A DNA stretch of 64,000 bases from CAZQEZ01 sp964592475 (GTDB lineage Bacteria > Bacteroidota > Bacteroidia > Cytophagales > Cyclobacteriaceae), in contig CAZQEZ010000001.1 of assembly GCA_964592475.1 (NCBI GenBank), positions 1-64,000 on the forward strand, given 5' to 3'. Below, piece after piece: positions 8,686-17,673 of the stretch. The translations under genes were made by a program, and so were the position numbers. The notes beneath the pieces were generated by a model, which ran no database searches, was not told the DNA's origin, and saw nothing but the letters and a program-made list of their open reading frames with translations. How positions within the stretch are numbered: position 1 is the stretch's first letter; each line of letters begins with the position of its first letter.

Positions 8686-10902
8686 ATGATTAAAAACTCC
8701 CAAAACTACCTTGTATTTTTACACCAATTAGCCTTTATAAATGAGGAAGAAGAAATCATTAACAGGCTTATCGAGTTCATTGACAATGAACTCCCTGAAA
8801 ACAAAATCTTATACACGCGAAATCCGACTCAAGGTTTACCGATACAAATAGATGGAGAAATATTAGGATACCTTACCTCTGAAAAACCTTTCAATGATGA
8901 AATGATAGCTCAGATCAATCTTATTATTCCAATAATTGCCAGTTATATTTATAAAATAAGGTTGAATGTGGCAAGCAAGAACCAATATAAAGAAATAATA
9001 GCTGAAAAAGAAGAAAAATATCATTCTTTCTTCTCACAAATATCGGAAGGAGTGTACCGGTTTGACTTACAAAAACCGATAGACACTTCATTATCCATAG
9101 AAGAGCAAATGGATTTTATTTACGACAAAATGTATTTAGCCGATTGTAATCTTGCTTTTGTAAAAATGTATGGCTTGAATAAAGAAGAAGACTTAATAGG
9201 CACAACTATGCGTGAATTACACAAACCGGAAATATACCCGGAAAACAAGCAAGTTCTCAGGGAATTTATTGAAAATGGATATAAGATTAAAGAATATGAG
9301 AGTAAAGAGGAGGATAAGAATGGCGACATTCATTATTTTTTAAATAATAGCATAGGGATTATAAAAGAAGGATGGCTTTATCGAATATGGGGCACTCAAA
9401 CTGATATAACTGATCGAAAGCTGTCTATGAACGCTTTACTAGAAAGTGAAACACGTTATAAAAGTTTATTTAATGCTACTTTCGAAGCTATTATTATCCA
9501 TGAAAATGGAGAAGTATTGGCCGTTAATAATGCATTCGAAAAACTATTTAAGATAAAAAAAGAGCATGCCGTGGGTCAACATTGTTCGAAATATGTGGCT
9601 CCTGAAGAAGTAGAATTACTAAAAGAAGTAATAGCAAATCCGATGGATGAGCCGTATCAACTTATAGGTCAAAAATCGAATGGGAAAAAATTTGTGGCTG
9701 ATATAAATGGAAAAACCATTTTTTACCAGGGCCGAAAGGTGCGTATGGCTGCCATTCGCGACATCACTTTACAGCATAAAATAGATAGTACTTTAAGAGA
9801 AAGTGAAGAGAAATATCGATTACTTTTTGACAGCATTAGTGATTGCGCTTTTTTACACGGGTACAATATGCAATTACAACCCACCCATTTTGTTGAAGTT
9901 AATTCTTCTGCTTGCAATACTTTAGAATATACCAAAAAAGAACTTTTAAAATTAAAACCTAAAGACACCAGCTATAATGTAGAGGATACTTTTTTTGAAA
10001 AAATCGCTAAGCAGCTTTTAAAAAATCACCACATCATCTATGAGATGGATGTAAAGACCAAGAGCGGAAAAATTTTGCGTATGGAAAATAGCAGTCACCT
10101 TTTTAAATATAAAAAAAACAAATATACCCTTACCGTTTCGCGAGACATAACTGAAAGAAAAAAATCGGAAAGGGTGTTAAAACAGAAAAATGAAGAGCTA
10201 CTGCAGGCTAATCAAGAGCTGGACAACTTTGTATACCGTGTTTCTCATGACTTAAGAGCACCTATCGCCTCTAGTTTAGGTTTAGCTGAATTGATGCAAA
10301 AGGAAACACACATAGATAATGTGAAAACTTTCAGTAAACTTCAGGCTCAAAGTCTTGTAAAGCTCGACAACTTTATCAATGAAATACTCCACTATTCTCG
10401 AAACGCCCGACTTAAGATAGCTCCGGTAGAAATAAGCGCCAAAAAATTAATAGAATCAGTAGTTTCTCCTTTTATGATACTGGAGAGCAGTAAAAATGTG
10501 AAATTCGATTACATTATTGAGGGTGGTTCCAAATTTTATACCGACAAGCAACGCATTGAAATAGTAATGAACAACCTGGTTTCCAATGCATTCAAGTATA
10601 GAAATTCCAACCAATTAGAGCAATTCATCCGAATATCTTTTCATATAAGACCAAAATTAGTAACTATAAAAATAACCGACAACGGCATTGGCATAAAACC
10701 AGAGTATCAGCAAAAAATATTCGACATGTTTGTAAGGGCTACTGAAAATAATACTGGTAGTGGTTTGGGGCTTTATATCGTGAAAGAAAGCCTGAAGAAA
10801 ATTAAAGGCAGAATAAGCCTTTACTCAGAATATGGCAAAGGCAGTGAATTCGTAATTGATATACCTAACATGGTACCGAGGAAGACTGCCGCCACTACCT
10901 AA
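8686..10902 (+). CDS. Multi-PAS sensor histidine kinase
   Basis: This protein has 738 residues from the ATG at 8686; an in-frame TTG at 8659 would add nine residues but overlaps a promoter-like box. An alpha/beta N-terminal region (1-100) has no clear membrane span. Three PAS/PAC repeats follow (about 105-245, 255-365, 370-495), each ending in the D-I-T-x-R/H-K type motif. A short coiled coil leads to HisKA with His521 in YRVSHDLRAP. The HATPase_c domain has N-box NNLVSNAFKY, G1 DNGIGI and G2 GSGLGLYIVKE. It is probably a cytosolic, PAS-sensing kinase. No response regulator is adjacent, so its partner is unknown. The next gene, a DUF2383 protein 59 bp downstream on the same strand, could be co-transcribed. 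Confidence 0.92.
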   Translation: MIKNSQNYLVFLHQLAFINEEEEIINRLIEFIDNELPENKILYTRNPTQGLPIQIDGEILGYLTSEKPFNDEMIAQINLIIPIIASYIYKIRLNVASKNQYKEIIAEKEEKYHSFFSQISEGVYRFDLQKPIDTSLSIEEQMDFIYDKMYLADCNLAFVKMYGLNKEEDLIGTTMRELHKPEIYPENKQVLREFIENGYKIKEYESKEEDKNGDIHYFLNNSIGIIKEGWLYRIWGTQTDITDRKLSMNALLESETRYKSLFNATFEAIIIHENGEVLAVNNAFEKLFKIKKEHAVGQHCSKYVAPEEVELLKEVIANPMDEPYQLIGQKSNGKKFVADINGKTIFYQGRKVRMAAIRDITLQHKIDSTLRESEEKYRLLFDSISDCAFLHGYNMQLQPTHFVEVNSSACNTLEYTKKELLKLKPKDTSYNVEDTFFEKIAKQLLKNHHIIYEMDVKTKSGKILRMENSSHLFKYKKNKYTLTVSRDITERKKSERVLKQKNEELLQANQELDNFVYRVSHDLRAPIASSLGLAELMQKETHIDNVKTFSKLQAQSLVKLDNFINEILHYSRNARLKIAPVEISAKKLIESVVSPFMILESSKNVKFDYIIEGGSKFYTDKQRIEIVMNNLVSNAFKYRNSNQLEQFIRISFHIRPKLVTIKITDNGIGIKPEYQQKIFDMFVRATENNTGSGLGLYIVKESLKKIKGRISLYSEYGKGSEFVIDIPNMVPRKTAATT

Positions 10903-10961
10903 TGATGCTTAATTAATTATTTAAAACAGCTTAAGTTTTTGCCTGTTATATATTTAAAAAC

Positions 10962-11414
10962 ATGGATACACAATCACAAATTTCCACATTAGAAAGATTA
11001 TTAGAAGTTTGCCGCATTAGCCATAAGGGATATTCTGATGCGGCCCAACATGTGCAAGACCCTGTGCTTCAATCAAGATTTAATCAATTTGCTCAACAAC
11101 GTGCTCTTTTTATAGAGCGTATTACAAAAATGCTCAATAAAAATGGAGGGTCTCCCAAAGAGGCTGAAAGTTTTGAAGGAAATATGATGCGCATGTGGAT
11201 AGATTTTAAATCTGGTCTTATTGGCAATGATAATCAAAAAATTATTAACCAATGTTTAAAGGAAGAAGAAACAACCTTAATAGAATTTGATAACGCCAAA
11301 AGTGAAAATGCCTTATCAGCGGAAGTAACGCCTACCATAATGGAAATGAATGAGGAAATAAAAGCTAGTTACAAAAAGCTAAAAGAATTGGCCAGTGAAT
11401 ATTCTGATAATTGA
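10962..11414 (+). CDS. DUF2383 / PA2169-family four-helix-bundle protein
   Basis: This 150-residue, almost entirely helical, soluble protein has a ferritin-like pattern: repeated E-R-L-L-E-V-C, KGYSDAAQHVQDP, FNQFAQQR and a C-terminal KASYKKLKELASE helix. This matches the DUF2383 family, often found with stress-response and envelope genes. Its biochemical role is not established. It has no signal peptide. It ends directly against the convergent cvfB gene (stop codons adjoin at 11414/11415). Confidence 0.72.
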   Translation: MDTQSQISTLERLLEVCRISHKGYSDAAQHVQDPVLQSRFNQFAQQRALFIERITKMLNKNGGSPKEAESFEGNMMRMWIDFKSGLIGNDNQKIINQCLKEEETTLIEFDNAKSENALSAEVTPTIMEMNEEIKASYKKLKELASEYSDN

Positions 11415-12242
11415 TCAAACCAGCCTGATTCCATCATTATCTAATGTTATGTTTTGCTGCTTGTATAAATTACCCAAAGCTTTTTTGAATATCTTTTTGC
11501 TTAAATGCAGTTCAGATTTTATAATTTGAGGATCAGTTTTATCATGAAGTGGTAAAAAGCCTTCGTTTTGCTTTAGCTTTTCCAGAATTTTCTCCTGTGC
11601 TTGTTGCATAGCATCCATACCTGCAGGATTAAGTCTTAAGTCAATTTTGCCATCCTCTCTTTTTTTAAGAATATACCCTTTTTTGCTATCTCCAATATTA
11701 ATAGGCTCAAATATCTCATTCTCATAAATTAAGCCTAAATATTTTTGATTAATGATGGCCTCATATCCCAGGTCTACTTTACGATATAATAATAATTCAA
11801 CTGCTTGTCCTTCCTGCAATTTATCAGTATCGGTCTCGGTAAAATCTCTAAGTTTCGTACTACCAATTAACCTATGGGATCGAGGATCGAAACAAACTCT
11901 TACTAAGTAAGAGTTTCCCCGGATCATTTTTACTTCCTGTTCTTTATAGGGTATTAATAAATCTTTTTCTATGCCCCAATCTACAAATGCTCCAAAAGTG
12001 GTCACATCCACCACAGGCAGAAAAGCAATTTCATTAACTTTCGCTATGGGTCTCTTACTAGTAGCTATTAGATTATTTCTTATATCCGAATAAACAAACA
12101 GGTTGATTTTATCGCCTTGAGATAATTCACGATCGGCCAACGGGCGAGGCAAAAACACCTCGTCTTCATCACACCTTAAATGATAACCATATTCCTCTAC
12201 TGAGGCTGTAATCAAATCGTTATAGTCGCCTATTCTAGTCAT
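11415..12242 (-). CDS. cvfB: S1-like RNA-binding protein, CvfB/YitL family
   Basis: This 275-residue cytosolic protein has the CvfB architecture of tandem S1-like OB folds followed by a C-terminal winged helix. Visible features are NLFVYSDIRNNLIATSKRP, the S1-type VVDVTTFGAFVDWGIEKD, a second barrel around YLVRVCFDPRSHRLIGS, and GFLPLHDKTDPQIIKSEL leading into KKIFKKALGNLYK. CvfB proteins bind RNA and affect gene expression in Firmicutes; the role in Bacteroidota is inferred from homology. Length matches the family (about 280). It is probably monocistronic and is convergent with the DUF2383 gene. Confidence 0.85.
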   Translation of the reverse strand: MTRIGDYNDLITASVEEYGYHLRCDEDEVFLPRPLADRELSQGDKINLFVYSDIRNNLIATSKRPIAKVNEIAFLPVVDVTTFGAFVDWGIEKDLLIPYKEQEVKMIRGNSYLVRVCFDPRSHRLIGSTKLRDFTETDTDKLQEGQAVELLLYRKVDLGYEAIINQKYLGLIYENEIFEPINIGDSKKGYILKKREDGKIDLRLNPAGMDAMQQAQEKILEKLKQNEGFLPLHDKTDPQIIKSELHLSKKIFKKALGNLYKQQNITLDNDGIRLV

Positions 12243-12273
12243 TAAGCCATAAAATCAAAAAGTTATTGACATT

Positions 12274-12304
12274 AAAAAAACCTTGAGGAATTTCTTCCCC
12301 AAGG
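12274..12304 (-). terminator. Rho-independent terminator of the small secreted-protein gene
   Basis: CCTTGAGGAA (12281-12290) pairs with TTCCCCAAGG (12295-12304). On the minus strand a seven-T run follows (12280-12274). It lies between the secreted-protein gene stop (12350) and the cvfB start (12242). Confidence 0.75.
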
Positions 12305-12349
12305 CCCCAAAATCAATAAATTATGAAAAACAATTACTACCCAAAATTC

Positions 12350-12721
12350 TTATTTGAACTCCTCTTTTGCAATCAAATCTTCACGATTGATTACTTCAAA
12401 GATTATTTTATCAGATTTTACCTGAGCTAAGTTATACATTTTAGTAAAACTTTTATCATTATCGATAAAATCCTTGGCAATTAAATTTTTGCCGCTATCA
12501 TAAATTTTAACTTCAATTGGCTCAATTTTAGAACCTTTAACCAATAATTTAAATATCTTTTCACCTTCATCTGATATCTTAACATAGAAAGCACGACTGT
12601 TATTGTTATCGTTAACATTTATGTTTATTTCACTTTTGTGAGTTTTATTACCAGCTAAAATTGGTAAATTCATGATGCACATTGTGAGTGCGAGGGCAAG
12701 AATTGTTGCTACCTTTTTCAT
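12350..12721 (-). CDS. Small secreted protein of unknown function
   Basis: This 123-residue protein has a clear Sec signal peptide (residues 1-23, cleavage near LPILAG). The mature domain of about 100 residues alternates short strands (RAFYVKISDEGEKIFKLLVKG, EPIEVKIYDSGKNLIAKDF) and looks like a single immunoglobulin-like or C2-like beta-sandwich. No cysteines or catalytic motif are evident. I do not recognise a named family. A TACTTTTG -7 box lies on the minus strand at 12773-12766, 45 bp upstream, and a clear terminator follows, so it is likely a well-transcribed monocistronic gene. It is followed on the same strand by cvfB. Confidence 0.7.
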   Translation of the reverse strand: MKKVATILALALTMCIMNLPILAGNKTHKSEININVNDNNNSRAFYVKISDEGEKIFKLLVKGSKIEPIEVKIYDSGKNLIAKDFIDNDKSFTKMYNLAQVKSDKIIFEVINREDLIAKEEFK

Positions 12722-12998
12722 TTGACCTATACATTTAAGTTTGACCTTGTTGTTTGTTGCTGGTACAAAAGTAAAACAAAATTTTTGATTATGAAAATTA
12801 TTTTTTACTTTTTACTCTAATTTATTAAAGAAAATCTTACATGCTTAACAATTTCACAATATTTCTTTAATAAACATAAATTTAATTACGGTATAAATGC
12901 AATAAGGTTACATTTAATTAAAAATAATTATGAGCAAATGCTAAATTTTAACAATAATTTAAAGTAGCCAAGTTAAAAAAAAGGGTATTTTGAGGAAA

Positions 12999-13253
12999 TT
13001 AACGAGATAGACCATTAGGAACTTTAATTTGATCCAGGTACCATTTCATTCGTTTGTGATTTAAGTCAAGTAAATCTATCTTATCTACGCAAGCTCTTCT
13101 ATGATTATAATATACTTCTATGTAATGTCCTTCTAATAGGTAAAGATTTATTTTATGACGATAGTAACGAATAGACATAATATACTCACCTTCCAAATAG
13201 AGTTTTCTCACCTTATTGTCCATTGATAGTTTTTGAAATGAGTGTATATTCAT
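12999..13253 (-). CDS. Small conserved-looking basic protein
   Basis: This 84-residue protein, basic and rich in Tyr and His, has no signal peptide. The core KINLYLLEGHYIEVYYNHRR followed by VDKIDLLD looks like a short beta-hairpin domain. I know similar short proteins in Bacteroidota only as hypotheticals. The ATG at 13253 is preceded by an AT-rich region. It sits between the apbE gene and the secreted-protein gene on the same strand but is separated by 73 and 277 bp, so an operon is not obvious. Function is unknown. Confidence 0.55.
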   Translation of the reverse strand: MNIHSFQKLSMDNKVRKLYLEGEYIMSIRYYRHKINLYLLEGHYIEVYYNHRRACVDKIDLLDLNHKRMKWYLDQIKVPNGLSR

Positions 13254-13326
13254 TTGGCCAAATATCCTTTAATTATATTTCAATTTCTTTAAACTAAATC
13301 GAAATGGGATAAGTTCATTACTAATT

Positions 13327-14310
13327 TCATTTTGGCTCTATAAATCCTTCTAATAAATGAATATTATTTTGGTCATCAGTTTCAAATACGAGCGCTTGAT
13401 ATTCATTCAATGATGCTATTAGCTTTTTTACTAGTTTAGCAGGTACTACACATAGGGCTGAAGCCAAAGCATCTGCTACAGCTGCATCAGGACCGATAAC
13501 GGTGCTGCGCCTCTGCCCCGTAATGCCCATTCCAGTAGTTGGATCTACAATATGAGAATATCGTATGCCATCTACTTCAAGAAACTGATACAAATCGCCT
13601 GAACTCGCAATAGCAGTATTTTCTAAAAAAACTTCTTTTTTATACTGTGGATACTCAAATAAACCTACCGTAATTGTCCAGCCTTTAGCATCCGGTGGGG
13701 CCTGTCCTACCAAAATATCACCCCCGGCATCGATCAATACCCTGTGAATGCCAGCGTCTTTTATTGCCTGCATTGCTGCTTGCATGGCAATACCTTTACC
13801 TATTCCGCCAAAATCCAGGCTCATGTCGTTTTTCTTTTTTATTACGCAGCTTTCGTGAAGTATAACTTTTTTATAACCAACTGCTTTTTGAGCATCTTTA
13901 AGTGCTTGTTTATCAGGAAGTTTTTGCTGTTCCCGCGCGCTACGCCATAGCTTTACGAATGGCCCTACTGTTACATCAAATGCTCCCCGAGTCAATACAG
14001 ACATTGCATTGGCTTTTTCTAAACACTGGTAAAGTAGGGGGCTTACTGGTACAGATTGATTGGCAGGGGCATTATTTAGTTGATTTATCTCGCTATTTTC
14101 AAGATAATCGCTCATCACCTGATTCATTATGGTTATTGTATCATAAGCTGAAGTGGCGGCGGCAATTGCTTCTTTGCGGTCACTATGATACATTACAATT
14201 TTAACGTAGGTGCCCATGTGCTTTTCCTGAAAGCTGTATCGAAATAAATCATCCGCGATCAGGCAATCATAAACACTAAAAATCAGAAGGATTGTAATTA
14301 TCAGTTTCAT
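13327..14310 (-). CDS. apbE: FAD:protein FMN transferase, ApbE family
   Basis: This 327-residue protein has an N-terminal signal peptide (residues 1-18). ApbE covalently attaches FMN to Ser/Thr residues of flavoproteins such as Na+-NQR or Rnf subunits in the periplasm, using FAD and Mg2+. Family features seen are MGTYVKIVMY near the start, LDFGGIGKGIAM with the conserved GGIGKG, DAGGDI, and the C-terminal SGDLYQFLE ... YSHIVDPTTGM metal/FAD site. Length fits the family. No flavoprotein target gene is adjacent. The divergent TIM-barrel gene starts 92 bp away. Confidence 0.93.
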   Translation of the reverse strand: MKLIITILLIFSVYDCLIADDLFRYSFQEKHMGTYVKIVMYHSDRKEAIAAATSAYDTITIMNQVMSDYLENSEINQLNNAPANQSVPVSPLLYQCLEKANAMSVLTRGAFDVTVGPFVKLWRSAREQQKLPDKQALKDAQKAVGYKKVILHESCVIKKKNDMSLDFGGIGKGIAMQAAMQAIKDAGIHRVLIDAGGDILVGQAPPDAKGWTITVGLFEYPQYKKEVFLENTAIASSGDLYQFLEVDGIRYSHIVDPTTGMGITGQRRSTVIGPDAAVADALASALCVVPAKLVKKLIASLNEYQALVFETDDQNNIHLLEGFIEPK

Positions 14311-14322
14311 TAATTTTTACTT

Positions 14323-14330
14323 TATATTTG
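14323..14330 (+). promoter_or_regulatory. Candidate -7 box for the TIM-barrel isomerase gene
   Basis: TATATTTG matches TAnnTTTG exactly, 72 bp before the start codon. No TTG lies at the usual 17-23 bp spacing, so only the -7 element is supported. Confidence 0.3.
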
Positions 14331-14401
14331 CTTGGAAATATATAATAAGTAGAGCTTTACAAAAACTGTACGAAAGATTAAAAACATAAACCTGATTTAT
14401 T

Positions 14402-15325
14402 ATGGAAAGAAGAAACTTTATAAAAAACGCGTTAGCTTTTGGTGCCGTTGCCGGTTTGGGAACTCATTCAATTTTGGCAGATTCTTTAAAATTGCAAAAA
14501 AAGCACGAATTTAATTTAAAATACGCACCTCATCTGGGAATGTTTAAAAATTTAGCGGGGGATGATTATTTAGACCAACTAAAATTTGCTGCAGATCAAG
14601 GATTTACGGCTTGGGAAGATAATGGCATGAAAAATAGGCCGGTAGATTTGCAAGAAAAAATTGCTAAAACCATGTCTGATCTAGGCATGAGCATGGGTGT
14701 ATTTGTGGCTCATAAAATATTTTGGAATGAGCCTTCATTGGTTTCGGGAAATAAAGACAAAACCGAACAATTCTTGAATGAAATTGAAGAATCGGTTGAA
14801 GTAGCTAAAAGAGTAAATGCCAAGTGGATGACCGTTGTACCGGGACATGTAGATTTGCGCCTGCAAATGGATTATCAAACCGCTAATGTGATAGACGTAC
14901 TTAGGAGAGCCAGTGAGATTTTAGAATCTCATAATTTAATCATGGTGCTGGAACCCCTTAATTGGTGGGCTAATCATCCGGGCCTTTTCTTGAGTCAAAT
15001 ACCTCAGGCGTATATGATTTGTAAAGCTGTTAACAGCCCTTCATGTAAAATATTATTCGATATTTATCACCAGCAAATTACCGAAGGAAACTTAATCCCC
15101 AATATTGATAAAGCTTGGGATGAAATAGGTTATTTTCAAACCGGTGATAATCCGGGAAGAAAAGAACCAACTACCGGAGAAATTAATTATAAAAATGTAT
15201 TTGAACATATTTATAACAAAGGGTGGCAAGGTGTATTAGGCATGGAACATGGCAACAGTCAATCTGGCAAAGAAGGTGAAATGGCAGTAATTGAGGCCTA
15301 TGCCCAAGTAGATAATTTTAAATAA
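14402..15325 (+). CDS. Hydroxypyruvate isomerase-like TIM-barrel protein, Tat-type N-terminus
   Basis: This 307-residue AP-endonuclease-2/xylose-isomerase-like TIM barrel begins with MERRNFIKNALAFGAVAG, a twin-arginine-type signal, so it is probably periplasmic. Metal-site features of the family are present: EPLNWWANHPG (Glu ligand), ILFDIYHQQITEGN (Asp/His), TGDNPGRKEPTTGEINY and the final GVLGMEHGNS. The FDIYHxQ ... G..R.EP.TGEINY set is characteristic of hydroxypyruvate isomerase (Hyi)-like proteins. Exported versions are common in Bacteroidota and their substrates are unproven. It is followed by ddl on the same strand after 105 bp. Confidence 0.85.
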   Translation: MERRNFIKNALAFGAVAGLGTHSILADSLKLQKKHEFNLKYAPHLGMFKNLAGDDYLDQLKFAADQGFTAWEDNGMKNRPVDLQEKIAKTMSDLGMSMGVFVAHKIFWNEPSLVSGNKDKTEQFLNEIEESVEVAKRVNAKWMTVVPGHVDLRLQMDYQTANVIDVLRRASEILESHNLIMVLEPLNWWANHPGLFLSQIPQAYMICKAVNSPSCKILFDIYHQQITEGNLIPNIDKAWDEIGYFQTGDNPGRKEPTTGEINYKNVFEHIYNKGWQGVLGMEHGNSQSGKEGEMAVIEAYAQVDNFK

Positions 15326-15337
15326 CATAAGATTGGG

Positions 15338-15371
15338 GTTGGGGTTATATACCCCAACGCTACTTATTTTT
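15338..15371 (+). terminator. Possible terminator after the TIM-barrel gene
   Basis: GTTGGGGT (15338-15345) pairs perfectly with ACCCCAAC (15351-15358) around TATAT. The nearest T-run (15367-15371) is displaced by eight bases, so termination may be weak. Confidence 0.4.
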
Positions 15372-15430
15372 AGTACGCTGCTGCCCTTATGTTAACTGCA
15401 TCTTTTTTATTAATGATTAATACTTTTTCT

Positions 15431-16534
15431 ATGAATTCAAAAAAAACTGTAGCTATACTTTGTGGTGGCCGGTCGGCAGAGCATGAAGTTTCCTTGCAAT
15501 CTGGCAAAAGCATAATAGATGCTATAGACAGAGAAAAATATGATCTAATGATCATTGGAATTGATAAACAAGGCCAATGGCTTATTTACCCACAAGATGA
15601 TTATTTAAAAAACGAGAACGATCCAGCCAAAATTTCCTTATCCAATGCCGGAAAACCAATAGCTATTGTACCTGGCACCGGTGATAACAAGCTTTATGAT
15701 ATTTATGGCAGCAACTATCTTACTGCTCCGGATGTGGTCTTTCCCATACTTCACGGACCTTTTGGTGAAGATGGCACCATGCAAGGCCTATTAAAATTAT
15801 TAGATCTGCCTTTTGTTGGCCCTTCAGTTTTGGGGTCAGCAGTAAGTATGGATAAAGACATTATGAAAAAGCTCATGGATTTCGCTGATATTCAAAATGC
15901 TGAATTTTATACATTTGTAAACAGGGCACAAAGTAATCCTTCTTTTGAAACAGTAGAAAAAGCGCTAGGAATGCCGGTTTTTATTAAACCAGCTAACATG
16001 GGGTCTTCCGTAGGGGTAAGTAAAGCAAACAGTAAAGAGGAATTTGAAAAATACTTGGCATTAGCCTATCAATTTGATCACAAAGTTATAGTAGAGAAAT
16101 ACATAAAAGGCAGAGAAATAGAATGCGCGGTTTTAGGCAATGAAAAACCTAAAGCATCTATACCAGGAGAAATAGTTGCACATCATGAATTTTACTCATA
16201 TGATGCCAAATACATTGATGAAAAAGGCGCCTCGTTGTTAATTCCGGCCAAAATGGAAGAACAAACGATAAAAAAAGTGCAGGCAATTGCCGTTAAAACA
16301 TTTCAAGCACTCAATTGCGAAGGACTGGGTAGGGTGGATATGTTTATCACTGAAAATGATAATATTTTTGTAAATGAAATTAATACTTTGCCCGGGTTTA
16401 CAAAAATAAGCATGTACCCTAAGTTATGGGCAGAAACTGGTATTGCGTATAAAGACTTAATAAGTGAATTAATAGATTTGGCTATTGATCGACACGGTAA
16501 AGACAAAGCTTTAAAAACAGATATGACCTTTTGA
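15431..16534 (+). CDS. ddl: D-alanine--D-alanine ligase
   Basis: This 367-residue ATP-grasp enzyme makes D-Ala-D-Ala for peptidoglycan. Evidence: VAILCGGRSAEHEVSLQSG at the N-terminus, HGPFGEDGTMQGLLKLL, GSSVGVSKA (ATP-grasp glycine loop), EKYIKGREIECAVLG, and the C-terminal FVNEINTLPGFTKISMYPKLW magnesium-binding signature. The ATG at 15431 (MNSKKTVAILCGG) is chosen over the one at 15389. The upstream 14 residues precede the first beta strand and are not family-like. It is convergent with the DUF3820 gene, whose stop abuts at 16535. Confidence 0.95.
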   Translation: MNSKKTVAILCGGRSAEHEVSLQSGKSIIDAIDREKYDLMIIGIDKQGQWLIYPQDDYLKNENDPAKISLSNAGKPIAIVPGTGDNKLYDIYGSNYLTAPDVVFPILHGPFGEDGTMQGLLKLLDLPFVGPSVLGSAVSMDKDIMKKLMDFADIQNAEFYTFVNRAQSNPSFETVEKALGMPVFIKPANMGSSVGVSKANSKEEFEKYLALAYQFDHKVIVEKYIKGREIECAVLGNEKPKASIPGEIVAHHEFYSYDAKYIDEKGASLLIPAKMEEQTIKKVQAIAVKTFQALNCEGLGRVDMFITENDNIFVNEINTLPGFTKISMYPKLWAETGIAYKDLISELIDLAIDRHGKDKALKTDMTF

Positions 16535-16759
16535 TTAATTTTTTCGCAAAGGCTTTAGTAAACCTGTAAGTCCGTTGCTTTTAATTTCTAAAGTAAGGGC
16601 TAGCATTTCCCCTAATTTACCTTTGGGGAAACCTTGCTGAGCAAACCAAGTCAAATAGTATTCTGGCAAATCTATCAGGTAACTGCCTTTATATTTGCCA
16701 AAAGGCATTTTTGTATTAGCAATTTTGGGTAAAATTTCTTTATCAAAAGGATAGTCCAT
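16535..16759 (-). CDS. DUF3820 family protein
   Basis: This 74-residue protein begins at the ATG at 16759; a longer frame to 16798 would overlap the small membrane ORF. The motif MPFGKYKGSYLIDLPEYYLTWF fits DUF3820, a small family of unknown biochemical function related to a short nuclease-associated fold. FPKGKLGEML at residues 50-59 is also typical. Its start is 5 bp downstream of the stop of a 32-residue membrane peptide on the same strand. The two are probably co-translated. Confidence 0.75.
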   Translation of the reverse strand: MDYPFDKEILPKIANTKMPFGKYKGSYLIDLPEYYLTWFAQQGFPKGKLGEMLALTLEIKSNGLTGLLKPLRKN

Positions 16760-16764
16760 ATTTT

Positions 16765-16863
16765 TTAATAAAACCCAAAACCCCACATCAATGACCAAAT
16801 AAGCAATAAAATTGCTAGCATAATTGCTATGGTTCTATAGGTAGATTTTTTAAATTTTAGCAT
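16765..16863 (-). CDS. 32-residue single-pass membrane peptide
   Basis: The minus-strand ATG at 16863 opens a 32-codon frame: a basic N-terminus MLKFKKSTYR, then a hydrophobic helix TIAIMLAILLLIWSLMWGFG ending in F-Y. The stop lies 5 bp before the DUF3820 ATG. Basic head followed by one transmembrane segment is the layout of real small membrane proteins (N-in). The tight spacing to the next gene supports translation. No family is recognised. Confidence 0.5.
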   Translation of the reverse strand: MLKFKKSTYRTIAIMLAILLLIWSLMWGFGFY

Positions 16864-16896
16864 AATATAAAAAATAATTACTTATGTGTAAGCTAT

Positions 16897-16924
16897 AAAA
16901 AAAGCCCTGGATTACCAGAGCCTT
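16897..16924 (-). terminator. Terminator after the 137-residue protein gene
   Basis: AAGCCCTGG (16902-16910) and CCAGAGCCTT (16915-16924) form a stem with one bulge around ATTA. On the minus strand a seven-T run follows. Confidence 0.65.
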
Positions 16925-16953
16925 AAATTAAGTAAAGGTGTTTTCATAGACTA

Positions 16954-17367
16954 TTAATAAATATCTTGTCCTGTAAATTTCTTTTCCCAAATATCTGCAT
17001 TTTCCGCTACTTCAATTATCACGTCTTCTAAAATATCAGGTGTAGCATAGTCCACCATTACTGAAGCAGAAATCATTACTTTATCTGAATCGATAATGAA
17101 TTTAGAATAATTGAATTTTTTCTGATTATTCAAAAGTAGCACTAAATCCGCTTGCTCTTTATCACAAACGATAGAATGAAATTCTACTTTTTCAAATTTT
17201 TCATCAAATACTCCGAAAACTTTCTGAATTCTTTTATTTCCCTGTAAAGGAACAATTACAGCAAAACGATTATTATCGTAATCTACATATACTCCATCTA
17301 CGTTGGTAGCTATATCCCTGATACAGCTTAGCGTAAGTTGATATCCAACTCCCATCAAATTTTCCAT
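16954..17367 (-). CDS. Cytosolic protein of unknown function (YbjN-like?)
   Basis: This 137-residue protein, without signal peptide or membrane segment, alternates strands and helices. It contains GVYVDYDNNRFAVIVPLQ, RIQKVFGVFDEKFEKVEFHS and a C-terminal acidic helix DILEDVIIEVAENADIWEKKF. The layout of sheet followed by VMVDYATPDILEDV recalls the YbjN/type-III-chaperone-like fold, but that is only a shape resemblance. The upstream 395 bp contain three inverted repeats sharing AAGGT-type half-sites, so it may be under dedicated control. A terminator follows, so it is probably monocistronic. Confidence 0.6.
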   Translation of the reverse strand: MENLMGVGYQLTLSCIRDIATNVDGVYVDYDNNRFAVIVPLQGNKRIQKVFGVFDEKFEKVEFHSIVCDKEQADLVLLLNNQKKFNYSKFIIDSDKVMISASVMVDYATPDILEDVIIEVAENADIWEKKFTGQDIY

Positions 17368-17423
17368 AATACTAAAGTTTAAGTGTGACTCTCGTGTTTC
17401 TCATTTATATATTTCATACATAA

Positions 17424-17434
17424 AAGGTAACCTT
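17424..17434. promoter_or_regulatory. Dyad AAGGT-A-ACCTT
   Basis: A perfect inverted repeat of 5-bp arms around one base, 57 bp upstream of the start codon at 17367. It shares half-sites with the palindrome at 17674. Confidence 0.3.
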
Positions 17435-17590
17435 AATTAAGACATTTTTTTATAATTTTCATAAAAAATATTACAGCAGGCTGTTATTTGAAGTAATAAA
17501 TGGAGGTATTTATTAAATATTCATAGCTACATCAATGATTATCAGCTATTCATAATAATTATCTCATGAAATACAAAACTCTTTGAAATG

Positions 17591-17605
17591 CCTTATAACA
17601 TAAGG
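17591..17605. repeat. Dyad CCTTAT-N3-ATAAGG
   Basis: A perfect 6-bp inverted repeat around AAC. Its arms resemble inverted versions of the AAGGT half-sites on either side. Confidence 0.3.
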
Positions 17606-17673
17606 TATAATCAATTATTAAATACTCATTATCAGGTAATTGAGACACTTTTAAAATTAAAACTTCTGTATGT

